38,320 bases of DNA from assembly GCA_002698225.1 (NCBI GenBank), contig NZWD01000033.1, positions 14,996-53,315 of the forward strand, written 5' to 3'. This document shows positions 1 through 9,012 of this stretch, piece after piece. The notes below the pieces were generated by a model that saw only the letters and a list, made by a program, of their open reading frames with translations, did not search any database and was not told the origin of the DNA. Every line of letters begins with the position of its first letter. Position 1 is the stretch's first letter. The translations under genes were made by a program, and so were the position numbers. The DNA comes from Methanobacteriota archaeon. Its GTDB lineage: Archaea > Thermoplasmatota > Poseidoniia > Poseidoniales > Thalassarchaeaceae.

Positions 1-58
1 TGTCCAATGGAATGGGAGGAGGTAATTCCGTGGGAATACCTTCCGAGTAGTCATTCAT
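1..58 (-). CDS. N-terminal fragment of a truncated CDS (MNDYSEGIPTELPPPIPLD...), runs off the left edge
   Basis: Reverse complement from 58 reads ATG AAT GAC TAC TCG... open to the window edge; starts just after the cyclodeaminase stop codon (64-66). Confidence 0.35.
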   Translation of the reverse strand, partial: MNDYSEGIPTELPPPIPLD

Positions 59-63
59 TTTCT

Positions 64-678
64 TCACCAGCCGAGTCTTTCAGTGTATATGCTACGCAAA
101 TGAAGCATTTTCTCATCACATTTTCCTATTACAATCTCTGTGTCATGGTCAATAGAATCAACATCATTACCACTGATGTACTGTGTATTGATCTTTACAT
201 TCATCTGTGCTATCTTTGCTGCAGAATGAGCTAACTCGGCAGATGCGGCAAGATCTGTAAGCGCATTAGCATTGCAGTGATGAGATAATTTTAGCAAATC
301 ATTCAGTAACAGGTGAGATGCTCGTAATATTTCTAGTGGAGTCAACGCAGCTCCAATTGTGGCCTGTCTAATTGAATCTGACCTAATGTTCGAGTCATCA
401 TCCTTAGGTAGTCTGTATGCTGCCATGACTGCATCAAAAGCAGCAGCATCCCTCTCAGCTAGTGATATGGAATCATCAATTCGATCTACTGACTGTTGCA
501 CAATGAGGTTAGCAATCTCATGCCCGTCAGACCACTTATCGCTTTTGAGTGTCAGGCGAGAAACCATTGTAGCCAAGGAATGTGCATGGGCCAGGCTCAA
601 TGCAGCGACCGACCCCCCACCCGGCGTGGGTCTAGAAGATCCGATAGAATTCAGTATGTCTCTATATCCTTCATTCAT
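64..678 (-). CDS. Formiminotetrahydrofolate cyclodeaminase / methenyl-THF cyclohydrolase family (FtcD C-terminal-like, FchA)
   Basis: 204 aa; 'SSRPTPGGGSVAALSLAHAHSLATMVSRLT' is typical of the FTCD_C family; adjacent to formiminotransferase. Confidence 0.85.
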   Translation of the reverse strand: MNEGYRDILNSIGSSRPTPGGGSVAALSLAHAHSLATMVSRLTLKSDKWSDGHEIANLIVQQSVDRIDDSISLAERDAAAFDAVMAAYRLPKDDDSNIRSDSIRQATIGAALTPLEILRASHLLLNDLLKLSHHCNANALTDLAASAELAHSAAKIAQMNVKINTQYISGNDVDSIDHDTEIVIGKCDEKMLHLRSIYTERLGW

Positions 679-679
679 G

Positions 680-1711
680 CTATCTCTCCTGAATTACCCA
701 TTCAATGATGTTTGAATTAGGATTGAAGTCATCCAACTTATCGAGCATTAGCCCATCTATGGCTTGTTGGACTAAGGTTTCGTGATCCGCCTCTAAGTTA
801 CCATAATAATGACGACCAGCATCAAGCATTGCTTCTAGAGGAACCAATCCCACTAGTTCTCCTGCAACTGCCTCTAGGCCAATCTTTGCAGCCTCTTCGC
901 ATATGGCATCTGTTACATGATGCAAACCAGTCACAGAGTATTCTAACAGATTCATAGAGACTTGGGCGGTATCATCATCGTACATCCATCCCGCGGCTTG
1001 AAGGTGCTTGAACAATCCTGGATTCCTGAGAGCTTTGCCATTATCATCACGGATTATAGCACCATCATCGTCTTTGACAACCGAGCCGCTAGTTCGGAGT
1101 TTGGAAGCAATCGAGTTAGCTTTCTTTTTATCATCTGTATTGAGATTTACATTGTAGGCAATTAGCAGACTCCTTGCACCAGTCGCGGTTGCACCCATAG
1201 TGGGCATGAACTGTGCAGGGCCGTAGTCAGGTTTCCATTCGTCTGTAATGATTTTCTCTGCTAATCCTTCATACTCGCCTTTCCTGATTTCGGGAAGTCT
1301 TAATCGCTGTTCTGTAGCGGCTGAATTGGCATACAAGAAAACTGGTAGTGAGTGTTCTTCTGACACCGAGATACCGTATCTTCGAGATAGATCAACACAT
1401 TCTGACATGGTTACGCCACTAATTGGAATGAAAGGCACGACATCCACAGCACCCATTCTAGCATGCTCGCCAGAATGGCTTCTCATGTCGATTAGTTCTA
1501 GTGCGACTGTTGTACAAGCAATTACGGTCTCTAATACCGCTTCAGGCTCACCGACCATTGTAACAACTGTACGATTGAAGTCACCTCCCATGTCAATGTC
1601 AAGTAGAGAAACGGCTGCATTATCGATGATGGGCTGAACTATTGAATCGATAATCGAGCGGTCTTTGCCTTCGCTAAAGTTCGGAACACACTCGACTAAG
1701 CGCTGATTCAT
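680..1711 (-). CDS. ftcD: Glutamate formiminotransferase
   Basis: 343 aa; 'LVECVPNFSEGKD', 'HSGEHARMGAVDVVPFIP' motifs of formiminotransferase N/C subdomains. Confidence 0.9.
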   Translation of the reverse strand: MNQRLVECVPNFSEGKDRSIIDSIVQPIIDNAAVSLLDIDMGGDFNRTVVTMVGEPEAVLETVIACTTVALELIDMRSHSGEHARMGAVDVVPFIPISGVTMSECVDLSRRYGISVSEEHSLPVFLYANSAATEQRLRLPEIRKGEYEGLAEKIITDEWKPDYGPAQFMPTMGATATGARSLLIAYNVNLNTDDKKKANSIASKLRTSGSVVKDDDGAIIRDDNGKALRNPGLFKHLQAAGWMYDDDTAQVSMNLLEYSVTGLHHVTDAICEEAAKIGLEAVAGELVGLVPLEAMLDAGRHYYGNLEADHETLVQQAIDGLMLDKLDDFNPNSNIIEWVIQER

Positions 1712-1749
1712 GGCATGGGGTCGCAGCGTTGGCTGATGAGTATTGCTGA

Positions 1750-2961
1750 TTAGCCATATAGCCCATCAGGTGAATCAACTCCGGACTCTCTCTTTTCGCG
1801 GAGCTTACTCATCGCATTTGTGAAATCATCTTCATGACATGAGTCTCTACCGTCGGCAATAGCTGAAATTGCGGCTTCGGTAACTACCGACTTGATCTCT
1901 GCACCACTGAATCCATCAGAAGAAATTGCAAGTTTCCTAGTATCAATTTTATTTTTCTTGGGTAGATTTCTACAATAAACTTCGAATATGCTCTCACGGG
2001 CCTCTAAATTTGGTAAATCGATGTTGATCAGCCTATCGAACCGGCCGGGCCTTAGTAGTGCTGGATCGAGTAATTCCGGACGATTTGTGGCGGCAATAAT
2101 CTTGACATCGTCCAAAGCATCGAATCCGTCTAACTCGGCCAGTAATTGCATCAATGTCCTCTGAACCTCACGGTCTCCAGATGTAGCTACATCAAGTCTT
2201 TTCGAGCCAATAGAATCAATCTCATCGATGAAAATTATTGCTGGAGCACGATCCCTAGCCAAGTCAAACAGTTCACGCACTATTCTCCCGCCTTCACCGA
2301 TATACTTCTGTGCTAACTCTGAACCAACCAATCCAAGAAATGTTACTTCAGTAGAGTTAGCGATAGCCTTTGCCATAGCAGTTTTCCCAGTACCTGGAGG
2401 GCCGGTGATTAGCACTCCCTTGGGTGGAGTAATGCCGAAATCGAGGAAAGCATCAGGCCGATTTAACGGCAACTCAATAGATTCGCGTAACTCTTTGATT
2501 TGTTCATCTAATCCTCCAAGGTCGTCAAAGCTACTATTTGGCCTTTCAATAATCTCAGCACTGGTTACTATAGGGTCCCATGAATCATTCAGGACCTCAA
2601 TAATTGATAATGAATCTTGATTCAGAGCAACTCTTGCCCCGGGTTTTATTTTCTCCTCATCAATCCTAGTGTTTATGGTGACTAAAAATACAGTACCGTT
2701 CGAACTTCTGACTACAGCTTTATCCTCCACTCTGTCCTGTACATGACCTACTACAAATGGTGGCTTACGAAGTGAGCGGACCTCTTCGTCTAATGAATTG
2801 ACTCTCTTCTTCAAACGAGCACATTCATTTTCAAGATAGAGTTTCTCAGTCAATAATTGCTGGGCATCGCTAGAGAGATCTTTGTATTCGTTACGAAGTT
2901 TGGTCAAAGGTTCTAGCGAGTCAGAATCATCACTACGCGGAGAATCATCAACTTCAGCCAT
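1750..2961 (-). CDS. pan: Proteasome-activating nucleotidase (PAN), AAA+ ATPase
   Basis: 403 aa; coiled-coil N-terminus, Walker A 'GPPGTGKTAMAKAIA', Walker B 'IIFIDEID', C-terminal 'LYG' HbYX-like tail. Confidence 0.93.
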   Translation of the reverse strand: MAEVDDSPRSDDSDSLEPLTKLRNEYKDLSSDAQQLLTEKLYLENECARLKKRVNSLDEEVRSLRKPPFVVGHVQDRVEDKAVVRSSNGTVFLVTINTRIDEEKIKPGARVALNQDSLSIIEVLNDSWDPIVTSAEIIERPNSSFDDLGGLDEQIKELRESIELPLNRPDAFLDFGITPPKGVLITGPPGTGKTAMAKAIANSTEVTFLGLVGSELAQKYIGEGGRIVRELFDLARDRAPAIIFIDEIDSIGSKRLDVATSGDREVQRTLMQLLAELDGFDALDDVKIIAATNRPELLDPALLRPGRFDRLINIDLPNLEARESIFEVYCRNLPKKNKIDTRKLAISSDGFSGAEIKSVVTEAAISAIADGRDSCHEDDFTNAMSKLREKRESGVDSPDGLYG

Positions 2962-3036
2962 GATATGGATTAGAGCCTCTTCTATATTGACGCTTCCTTC
3001 CCTAAGAGTAATCCGGCAATAGCCCCTGAGGGGCTC

Positions 3037-3519
3037 ATGGCAGTATGCGAACTGTGTGGAGCAGAAGGAGTCTCAACCAACAGAGGCATAGTCTCCAATG
3101 TATCTGTTGAAGTCTGTACTCGATGTACCGAAACTATGGGTATTGAGCTTCACAGGTCTCCATTTGAGCAAAAACGACCACAGTTACGAAAACCGATGCC
3201 CCAAAGAAGGACTCAATCCGACAAAACCGAGCTTTCCTCAGACTTCCACATCAGACTACGTAAAGCCCGCGATTCAAAGGGATGGACTCAGCAGGAATTA
3301 GCTAGACGAATGAATGTGAGAGTCAACTTGATTCAGAAGGCCGAGTCAGGCACTAGGCCCACAGACGATTTGATTTCAAAGTTAGAGAAAGTACTCAATG
3401 TTAAATTGAAGGAGGATTCAGATGTAGTACATGACTCTATGATTTCTCCGACTTCTTCAAGGGGACTCACAATCGCAGATGCTCTGGATGAATTTCTTCA
3501 GGGTGACTCTGATGGATGA
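3037..3519 (+). CDS. Multiprotein bridging factor 1-like protein (zinc ribbon + HTH Cro/C1)
   Basis: N-terminal 'CELCG...CTRC' zinc ribbon and HTH 'LRKARDSKGWTQQELARRMNVRVNLIQKAESGTRPTDDLISKLEKVLNVKL' typical of archaeal MBF1. Confidence 0.9.
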   Translation: MAVCELCGAEGVSTNRGIVSNVSVEVCTRCTETMGIELHRSPFEQKRPQLRKPMPQRRTQSDKTELSSDFHIRLRKARDSKGWTQQELARRMNVRVNLIQKAESGTRPTDDLISKLEKVLNVKLKEDSDVVHDSMISPTSSRGLTIADALDEFLQGDSDG

Positions 3520-4057
3520 AGTACCTGTGCATGTTATTCACCTCAATCAGGATGATCCTCGGAAGTGTACAGCACGAATAATTTCCTCGGCTGGATTGGC
3601 AGAATTGCATTTCAGTACTGATAATGCTCCCAGCCGAGGCGTATTGTTAGATCCCACATCCGACATGATACAAGGGCCACAGGATCGGCGTATCATTGAC
3701 ATTGGAGGTTCTGTTGTGGCCCTAGATTGTTCATGGAAGCAAATATTCCCATCAATCAATACAATTTCTAGTACGACTAGTCTCAAACGCCGGATGTTGC
3801 CAGTATTGTTAGCAGCTAATCCAGTCTCGTGGGGTAAGCCTGGTAGGCTATCAACCGCAGAAGCCATTGCAGCATCACTAATCATACTAGACAGACAGTC
3901 GCAAGGGGAGAAGATCCTCAGTCAATTGACATATGGAAATGAGTTTTTGAAGTTGAATGAACAGCCTCTTGATGCGTACCGTACAGCCAAATCTAGCAAG
4001 GAGTTAGTTAAGATGCAATGGGAGTTCTTCGATGAACCCGTGTCATCTGACCAATGA
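3512..4057 (+). CDS. Tsr3-like rRNA aminocarboxypropyltransferase (DUF367)
   Basis: 'VALDCSWKQ...LPVLLAANPVSWGKPGRLSTAEAIAASLIIL...NEFLKLNEQPLDAY' typical of Tsr3; start refined from the 3479 ORF to ATG 3512, overlapping the MBF1 stop. Confidence 0.85.
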   Translation: MDEVPVHVIHLNQDDPRKCTARIISSAGLAELHFSTDNAPSRGVLLDPTSDMIQGPQDRRIIDIGGSVVALDCSWKQIFPSINTISSTTSLKRRMLPVLLAANPVSWGKPGRLSTAEAIAASLIILDRQSQGEKILSQLTYGNEFLKLNEQPLDAYRTAKSSKELVKMQWEFFDEPVSSDQ

Positions 4058-6277
4058 GCCTGGGGGCATCCCATCCTCTGGAGTTAATACTCGGACATTT
4101 CCATCCTCATCGTCTGCAGCGAGTAGCATACCTTCGGATAGAACACCTCTGAGCTTACGTGGACGTAAATTGGCGACGAACACTATATCGAGACCTTCTA
4201 GTTGTGATGCAGTATAATGTCCCTTAAGGCCAGCACAAACTGTTCTAGTCGAATCTGGACCATCCTCAATTACCACAACAAACAACTTATCTGCATTAGG
4301 ATGATCTTCAACGGAGAGGATTTTACCAGTCCGCATCTCAACTTTGACGAAATCTTCGTAGTCGATTAGATCATCTCCTGAACCCCCCTGAGTAGGTTTT
4401 GATTCATTGTCCTTACTATCTTCTTCATCAGCCAATGATTTCTCATGCTTGAGGATGGATTCTAGATCTAGTCTCTCGAATAATGGATTAGGTTTACTAG
4501 AATTCCATGAGAATGAATTGTCACTGTACGAATCAAGCCAAGAGACGGAATCAATATCTTCAGTACAACCGAGCATTTCCCATAGCCTGTCAGATTGAAA
4601 TGGAATGAAAGGCCTGAGAGTTACTGCTAGACCTTTGCATAACAACCAACAATATGCAAGAGAGGATAGGGACTTTATCCCATCTGAGGAATCAGTATTC
4701 TTGATATGATTCCATGGAGCAGCTTCCTGGAGTATCGAATTACCAAGTTGGGCTATCGACATAATACTGCGAAGAGACTCTTTGAATCGCTGTCTTTCAA
4801 GGGATTCAGTTGCAGATTGTAAGTATTCGCTTACTATTGCAGCGTGTTCTGTGTGCAAAGATGAATCATAGTACGCCTCCAAAGGATTGCTGGTATGATT
4901 TGGCAGTCTGTGTGCCAAAGTCAGTACGCGATGAACGAAGTTAGCGTATGTACCAATTAACTCATTGTTGACGCGATTAACATACTCATCCCATCTGAAA
5001 TCCGAATCATGCCCTTCAGGCATATTGATTGACAGGTAGTAACGAAGAGTATCGGGATCGTATCGCTCAAGAAATGAAGGTAGCCAGACACCGTGTCGTC
5101 TACTTTTGCTAAATTGTCCTCCTTGCAGCAACAGAAACTCATTTGCAGGAACATTACTCTCTAGGGCTAGTTCACCGGGCAATGGTTCACATGTTGGGGG
5201 ATTTCCTGATGCAGCAGCGTTCATAGCCATAATTATCGATGGCCATATGATGGTGTGGAATGGAATGTTATCCTTGCCCATGAAGTAGATGTGCTTAGGA
5301 GAAACTCCATTGGAATCTACTTTCCACCAATTCTCCCATGCATCTACACCGTGTTTATGTCCTGCACTAACTGCGTATCTCTCAGCCCAAATTCTAGCGC
5401 ATGTATAGTATCCTTGAACTGCTTCAAACCAGACATACACTCTCTTAGAATCCCAATCTTCACCCTCAAGAGGCAAAGTAATCCCCCAGTCAATATCTCT
5501 GGTAACGGCCCTTGGCCTCAATCCCATATCCAGCCAATTCTTGGTCATTGCACGGACATTTGGTTTCCACACTTTCGTACGAGCCTTGGATCTCTCCACA
5601 AGTTCTTCCTGGAATAAATCGAGACGGAAAAACATATGATCAGTATCTCTAATCTCTACCGAAGCTGTAGGATCTAGTTTGGATACAGGATTCCGCAGTT
5701 GGTTTGCCTCATATGTTGAACCGCAATCATCGCATTGATCGCCTCTAGCACCATCCGCACTACATACTGGGCATGTACCTTCCACATACCTATCGGGAAG
5801 AAACCTGACTTCTCCATTGGAGATAGAACAATACTGTTGCATAGTAGTTCGTTCTAGAAAACCTGCATCAAGTAAATCCTCGAATACGATTCTGACCATG
5901 TCCTTATGCATTGGATCAGAAGTTCTGTTGTAGAGAGTTCCACCGAAATCCACTCCTCGCGGATCTACATTGTCCACCCAGGAACAACCAAGATCTGCTA
6001 GTGACTTGCTGTTTATTCCATGGTATTTGTCTACTACTTCTTGCGGAGATATGCCATTCTGTTCGGCTGTGAGAGTTATAGGGGTGCCATGCTCATCTGA
6101 ACCACTACACATCAAAACGCTACGTCCCCTAGCCCTCTCGTACTTGTACTGAATATCTGCCGGGAGGCAATTGCCAGCTACATGCCCGAGATGTAGGGGG
6201 CCATTTGCATATGGCCATGCCATGAATATGGCAACGCGCTCAGAATCGGCTTCCATTTGGCGGTTTGGGGGAGCCAC
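4043..6277 (-). CDS. metG: Methionyl-tRNA synthetase with C-terminal tRNA-binding (EMAP/Trbp111-like) domain
   Basis: 744 aa; 'AWPYANGPLHLGHVAGNCLPADI' (HIGH), 'QFSKSRRHGVW' (KMSKS-like), C-terminal 'VEMRTGKILSVEDHPNADKLFVVVIEDG'. Confidence 0.95.
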   Translation of the reverse strand: MAPPNRQMEADSERVAIFMAWPYANGPLHLGHVAGNCLPADIQYKYERARGRSVLMCSGSDEHGTPITLTAEQNGISPQEVVDKYHGINSKSLADLGCSWVDNVDPRGVDFGGTLYNRTSDPMHKDMVRIVFEDLLDAGFLERTTMQQYCSISNGEVRFLPDRYVEGTCPVCSADGARGDQCDDCGSTYEANQLRNPVSKLDPTASVEIRDTDHMFFRLDLFQEELVERSKARTKVWKPNVRAMTKNWLDMGLRPRAVTRDIDWGITLPLEGEDWDSKRVYVWFEAVQGYYTCARIWAERYAVSAGHKHGVDAWENWWKVDSNGVSPKHIYFMGKDNIPFHTIIWPSIIMAMNAAASGNPPTCEPLPGELALESNVPANEFLLLQGGQFSKSRRHGVWLPSFLERYDPDTLRYYLSINMPEGHDSDFRWDEYVNRVNNELIGTYANFVHRVLTLAHRLPNHTSNPLEAYYDSSLHTEHAAIVSEYLQSATESLERQRFKESLRSIMSIAQLGNSILQEAAPWNHIKNTDSSDGIKSLSSLAYCWLLCKGLAVTLRPFIPFQSDRLWEMLGCTEDIDSVSWLDSYSDNSFSWNSSKPNPLFERLDLESILKHEKSLADEEDSKDNESKPTQGGSGDDLIDYEDFVKVEMRTGKILSVEDHPNADKLFVVVIEDGPDSTRTVCAGLKGHYTASQLEGLDIVFVANLRPRKLRGVLSEGMLLAADDEDGNVRVLTPEDGMPPGSLVR

Positions 6278-6364
6278 ATGTTTATGTCATAATCGCCCGC
6301 CGCAGGGTTAGGGGATGTACTAATCACATTGTTCCACATCTGGGAAACCTAAGAGGCAACGAAT

Positions 6365-7423
6365 TTGAGCGACTATACATTAATCGTTACATATGCCTTG
6401 ATTGCTCTAGGAGCCTCGTTCCTTTGCAGTATTCTAGAAGCAGTGCTACTTTCCACATCACATGGGCACATCAAATTACTCTCAGACACACACGAGAAAG
6501 TTAGTGAAGTCTGGTCAAATTGGAAGGATGACCCTGAACGCCCACTTACTGCAATCCTAACTCTCAACACAATTGCGCACACTGTAGGTGCCCTCGGAGT
6601 TGGTTCCGAAGTCGAGAAAGCATTTGAGGGCGAATATGTAGTCGCAGCATCTGCAGCCATACTTACTATCGCCATCCTACTACTGAGTGAGATTTTACCA
6701 AAGACCATCGGTGCTCTATATTGGCGGCGTCTAACGGTGCCAACCTACTATGTTCTAAATTACATGATGATTTTACTTTGGGTTATTGTCAAACCAATTG
6801 AAGTTACTAGATCTCTACTTCCAGCTGTGGAAACAGAGACTGTGACTAGAACTGAATTGTCAGTACTAGCAGACATTGCAGAAGAATCTGACCAGATTGA
6901 AGAGGATGAAGAAACTGTCATCCAGAATGTTCTACGACTCAAGGAGATCACAGTAAATGATGTCATGACCCCCAGAGTAGTAATTACAGCAGTACAAGAG
7001 AGTGAAAGTGTAAACGATGTGCTTGAGCGTATGCCCATCATGATATATGGCAGGTTACCAGTAACAGGGGAGAGTATAGACGACATCAAGGGCATGGTGT
7101 TGCGTAGCGAAATTCTGCGTCATGCAGCCGTTGATGACTATAGTAGTAAAATGAGTGAGATTTCAAGAGATATTTTCTCATGTAAACAGGATGATTCCGT
7201 TGACAAAGCACTTGATGTGCTACTAGAAAACAAAATCCAGATGCTGATGGTTAAGGACGATTTCGGAGGTACCGTCGGGCTAATCACCATGGAAGATGTG
7301 ATTGAGACTCTGCTAGGTGTGGAAATTGTAGATGAATCTGACCAAGAAGGTATTGACGATGGTGTACATCACGAAGATATGCGTCAACTCGCAAAACAAA
7401 GATACGAGGATTCCGATTCCTAG
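6365..7423 (+). CDS. DUF21/CBS domain transporter (CNNM/CorC-HlyC family)
   Basis: 352 aa; hydrophobic DUF21-like N-terminus, CBS pair 'VNDVMTPRVVITAV...' and 'MLMVKDDFGGTVGLITMEDVIETLLGVEIVDE'; TTG start in track. Confidence 0.88.
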   Translation: MSDYTLIVTYALIALGASFLCSILEAVLLSTSHGHIKLLSDTHEKVSEVWSNWKDDPERPLTAILTLNTIAHTVGALGVGSEVEKAFEGEYVVAASAAILTIAILLLSEILPKTIGALYWRRLTVPTYYVLNYMMILLWVIVKPIEVTRSLLPAVETETVTRTELSVLADIAEESDQIEEDEETVIQNVLRLKEITVNDVMTPRVVITAVQESESVNDVLERMPIMIYGRLPVTGESIDDIKGMVLRSEILRHAAVDDYSSKMSEISRDIFSCKQDDSVDKALDVLLENKIQMLMVKDDFGGTVGLITMEDVIETLLGVEIVDESDQEGIDDGVHHEDMRQLAKQRYEDSDS

Positions 7424-7425
7424 AA

Positions 7426-8214
7426 TCACTCTGTATTGCCGTCATCCTCTGCTAACATTCCGCGTTGTTCTGCATAGTCTCCGATAGACTGCAATCTCTG
7501 AATTATTCCTGAATCACTAGATTCCTTAGAAGCAGTAACTAGCCAAACACCTCCAAATAAGGTGTCCCAGAAACCGAGGTCATCGCTCCTCATTCTGTAC
7601 ATTATCCTGTCAACTAGAGGTATTAGCATCAAGGTGATTGCAATCACTACAAAGGCCTTCATACCCGGTGTCCAGTCAGTACCAGAGGATATAGCGTACA
7701 TCATTGCCACCATCCCTAAGAAAAGTAGTGGTACATTGATACTCTTACCTATGTGATACAAAAAAGATGGTGCATCCCCCCTAGTGTTGACGAATTTGGT
7801 ACCAGAGACAATGTTTCCTGCTGATCTGGAAAATTTCGAGGGCAGATAGAATACATTGCCCAGAGCTAGAATTATCGAAGCTATGAGGGGGTATGTGATG
7901 TCCGTGTAGAACATAATGAATAATCCAATCAAGAAGGCCATGAGTCCAAAGTTGACAATGAAGTCGAATAGATACCTAGCAGCGGATCTAGCTCTTCCTG
8001 CATTCTCGAATCCGTCAGGTAGTACTTTTGGCACTCTTTCCTTCTTTACCTTCTTCTTCTTATTTCGTCTACGAGATTTTTTTGCTTTCTTTGGTTCGGG
8101 TGCGGTAGGCTCGGGCTGAGCTACAGGCTCAGGTTCGGGCAAAGGAGTTACCTTTGCAGGTACACTATCGGGCGTATCGGTCTGAATCTTCCCAGCTTTC
8201 TCTAACAATCCCAT
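7426..8214 (-). CDS. Membrane protein with Lys/Pro-rich N-terminus (possibly RDD-like)
   Basis: 262 aa; basic/proline-rich N-terminal 60 residues, then several hydrophobic helices; product unknown. Confidence 0.6.
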   Translation of the reverse strand: MGLLEKAGKIQTDTPDSVPAKVTPLPEPEPVAQPEPTAPEPKKAKKSRRRNKKKKVKKERVPKVLPDGFENAGRARSAARYLFDFIVNFGLMAFLIGLFIMFYTDITYPLIASIILALGNVFYLPSKFSRSAGNIVSGTKFVNTRGDAPSFLYHIGKSINVPLLFLGMVAMMYAISSGTDWTPGMKAFVVIAITLMLIPLVDRIMYRMRSDDLGFWDTLFGGVWLVTASKESSDSGIIQRLQSIGDYAEQRGMLAEDDGNTE

Positions 8215-8217
8215 ATC

Positions 8218-8943
8218 TTAACCTCCGTACAAATCTCCCATTTTAGTAAATAATTCAAACCCCGGCGACTCGACGAACTCGTTTATCTTATCCTCAGGCA
8301 ACTCACCCAATTCAGCGTTTATCATAGAGAAGAATTGGGCACGAGTGTCCTCATCAGCAGCATTCGGATCGGCACCTACACTCTCAAAGAGTTTGAACGA
8401 GTCAGAAGCAAGGAAGCGCTGGATAAAATCATCGGGCATATCACCTAGAAGACTATTGACGACCCCAAAGAACTCTGCGAACTCATCTGTGGGACTATCT
8501 TCCTCTACTTCGAACGCTTCATCTTCAGTAATTTCGGGAGCGCTAATCAACTCAACAGTTGGTTTGACTGCTCTTATTTCTTGCTGCTGCTTCTTTCTGA
8601 GCACGATAATCTCGCGATCAAGTTCGGATCCGAATCTATCAGAAAACCGGTCCAAGAGAGTACCGACCTCTCCAGTAGCAATCCTATCGATATGCCCATA
8701 CATACTGTCCTTTGAGTCTGACGAAAGAGTAGGGTCGTTGGCTTTTCGACTCTCCCATTGGGATTGAAAGTCTCTAGATTGTGTATCAACGGGTGTGTTA
8801 TCCTGTAAATCTGAATTTTCTTCAATCTCTTCTTCAACCTCGGCAGAGATATCCATCGGAGGAGGCGGGGGGGGAGGTGGAAGTGAAATGCCAGGAGGCA
8901 GTGGAGGTAGTGGCAAATCGTCTAATTCATCAGCATCACTCAT
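8218..8943 (-). CDS. Uncharacterised acidic protein with N-terminal polyproline tract and C-terminal duplicated ~40-aa unit
   Basis: 241 aa; 'LPLPPLPPGISLPPPPPPPPMD' near N-terminus; 3 nt upstream of the 7426-8214 gene. Confidence 0.65.
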   Translation of the reverse strand: MSDADELDDLPLPPLPPGISLPPPPPPPPMDISAEVEEEIEENSDLQDNTPVDTQSRDFQSQWESRKANDPTLSSDSKDSMYGHIDRIATGEVGTLLDRFSDRFGSELDREIIVLRKKQQQEIRAVKPTVELISAPEITEDEAFEVEEDSPTDEFAEFFGVVNSLLGDMPDDFIQRFLASDSFKLFESVGADPNAADEDTRAQFFSMINAELGELPEDKINEFVESPGFELFTKMGDLYGG

Positions 8944-9012
8944 AGGCGAACGAGTGCGTTAGTAAGTCGACATTATTCAAAGTTCTCTGAAACAGAGTCG
9001 AGTAAATAGCAG

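Noticed and set aside
7-234. 75-aa plus-strand ORF at the left edge
   Set aside because: Mostly antisense to the cyclodeaminase gene; no recognisable protein features.
359-715. Antisense ORFs such as 359-715, 1248-1637, 2228-2620, 8345-8767, 24229-24675, 25153-25533 and 33003-33509
   Set aside because: Each lies opposite a well-supported gene; Ser/Pro-rich compositions are typical of shadow ORFs.
3547-3885. 112-aa minus-strand ORF opposite Tsr3
   Set aside because: Tsr3 motifs on the plus strand are clear; this is a mirror ORF.
8857-8880. G-rich run (ggcggggggggagg) as a G-quadruplex or sequencing artefact
   Set aside because: It is in frame and encodes a continuous proline tract; one tract alone is insufficient evidence for a quadruplex.
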